64,000 nt of DNA. Source: Thioclava atlantica. GTDB lineage: Bacteria; Pseudomonadota; Alphaproteobacteria; Rhodobacterales; Rhodobacteraceae. The stretch covers positions 434,001-498,000 of the forward strand of contig NZ_AQRC01000001.1 in the NCBI RefSeq assembly GCF_000737065.1, in the 5' to 3' direction. Below are positions 63,693 through 64,000 of this stretch, piece by piece. The notes beneath the pieces are model-generated. The model did no database searches. It was given only the letters and a program-made list of their open reading frames with translations, and was not told the origin of the DNA. The position numbers and the translations under genes were made by a program. Position 1 is the stretch's first letter. Every line of letters starts with the position of its first letter.

Positions 63693-64000
63693 ATGAGACT
63701 CAAACTCCTCACGCTGGCATTCGCCGCGCTGATCCTGCCCGGAGCCGCCCTGGCTCAGGAGGGCGCGATCACGATCGAGCCGCAGGCCGTGACCGATTGG
63801 AAATCGGTCTATGGCCAGGTCGAGGCGAAGAACACCATTGCCGCACGCGCGCGCATCTCCGGCACGATCACCGAGCTGGACGTGACCGAAGGCGACGAGG
63901 TGAAGGCGGGCGAGCAGATCGGCAAGATCGTCGACCAGACGATCGAGTACCAGATCGGCGCGGTCGATGCGCAGATCGCCGCGCTTGAAGCGCAGCTGGA
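63693..64000 (+). CDS. RND efflux periplasmic adaptor, N-terminal part (3' end outside window)
   Basis: The visible 102 codons encode a signal peptide (RLKLLTLAFAALILPGAALA), then the beta-barrel/lipoyl opening IEPQAVTDWKSVYGQVEAKN, TIAARARISGTITELDVTEG and DEVKAGEQIGKIV, and the start of the alpha hairpin (AVDAQIAALEAQLE). This is an HlyD/AcrA-like adaptor, unlike the first one in having a cleavable signal and no anchor helix. GGGAAGGGAA precedes the ATG at 63693. The pump and any regulator lie beyond the window. The upstream ATTC-N8-GAAT element hints at sulfide/persulfide response. Confidence 0.88.
   Translation, partial: MRLKLLTLAFAALILPGAALAQEGAITIEPQAVTDWKSVYGQVEAKNTIAARARISGTITELDVTEGDEVKAGEQIGKIVDQTIEYQIGAVDAQIAALEAQL

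Overview
The window is about 64 kb of high-GC chromosomal DNA from an alphaproteobacterium, most probably a member of the Rhodobacterales (Rhodobacter/Paracoccus/Thioclava-like group). The support is family-level: an adrenodoxin-type ferredoxin, a DUF2842 protein, a hydrophilic coiled-coil gene joined to zapA, Zur-ZnuCB divergent from ZnuA, RpiA-Gor-HflKC-DegP in one run, and a dispersed intergenic motif (CCTCCGGCG followed by an A/T-rich stretch and GAAG) that I recall from this order. The genus cannot be fixed from the sequence alone. I see no phage, insertion sequence, CRISPR array, rRNA or tRNA. Most of the window is well-packed core genome with many 1-4 nt start/stop overlaps.

Layout. 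1-5.5 kb: the 3' end of mgtE, 5-formyl-THF cyclo-ligase (fthC) and, convergently, formyl-THF deformylase (purU); then a ferredoxin with a secreted FG-GAP protein, a peptidoglycan-binding lipoprotein and an MFS transporter. 5.5-11.7 kb (minus): rpiA-gor-hflK-hflC-DUF2065-degP, joining NADPH/glutathione supply to membrane protein quality control. 12-20 kb: serine dehydratase, a solitary PaaK-like adenylate-forming enzyme, a DEAD-box helicase, an omega-transaminase with a divergent LysR regulator, and thiamine pyrophosphokinase. 20-27 kb: a 730-residue acidic uncharacterised protein, DUF2842, purA, secG and pyrG. 26.5-31 kb: the zinc locus, in which znuA is followed by a degenerate DgoK-like kinase and a GbsR/MarR-like regulator, and zur-znuC-znuB runs the other way from a shared Zur-controlled region. 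31-38 kb: aldehyde dehydrogenase, APC permease, a lipid A acyltransferase, an EamA exporter and transketolase. 38-46 kb: a coiled-coil/ZapA/MliC trio, purF, cvpA, radA, a hydrolase, a DsbA-like isomerase and prs. 46-54 kb: exporters, Fe/Mn SOD, a small hydrophilic protein with a host-attachment-family protein behind a GGAAC-N17-CGTT promoter-like element, rarD, a LOG protein, a LysM protein and an Atm1-type ABC exporter. 53.6-64 kb: an RND pump and adaptor, the conserved yfgM-bamB-der block, serS, and the start of a second RND adaptor.

How the genes fit together. Purine and pyrimidine nucleotide synthesis is represented by purU, purA, purF, prs, pyrG and rpiA/tkt, though these are scattered. 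Envelope maintenance is represented by DegP, HflKC, BamB/YfgM, SecG, a lauroyl-type acyltransferase, ZapA, an MliC-like protein, LysM and peptidoglycan-binding proteins. Metal and stress handling is represented by Zur/Znu, MgtE, SOD, glutathione reductase and the Atm1-like exporter.

No clear-cut new defence or mobile system is present. The best leads are regulatory: a pyrG leader whose hairpin covers the ribosome-binding site, a general-stress-type promoter before the attachment-family pair, an ATTC-N8-GAAT operator (SqrR/BigR type) before the last RND adaptor, a palindrome before the other RND operon, and a Zur box inside the znuA promoter spacer. The best protein leads are the acidic 730-residue protein, the apparent pseudo-kinase in the zinc operon, and an RND pump with an unusual hydrophobic insertion between its two halves.
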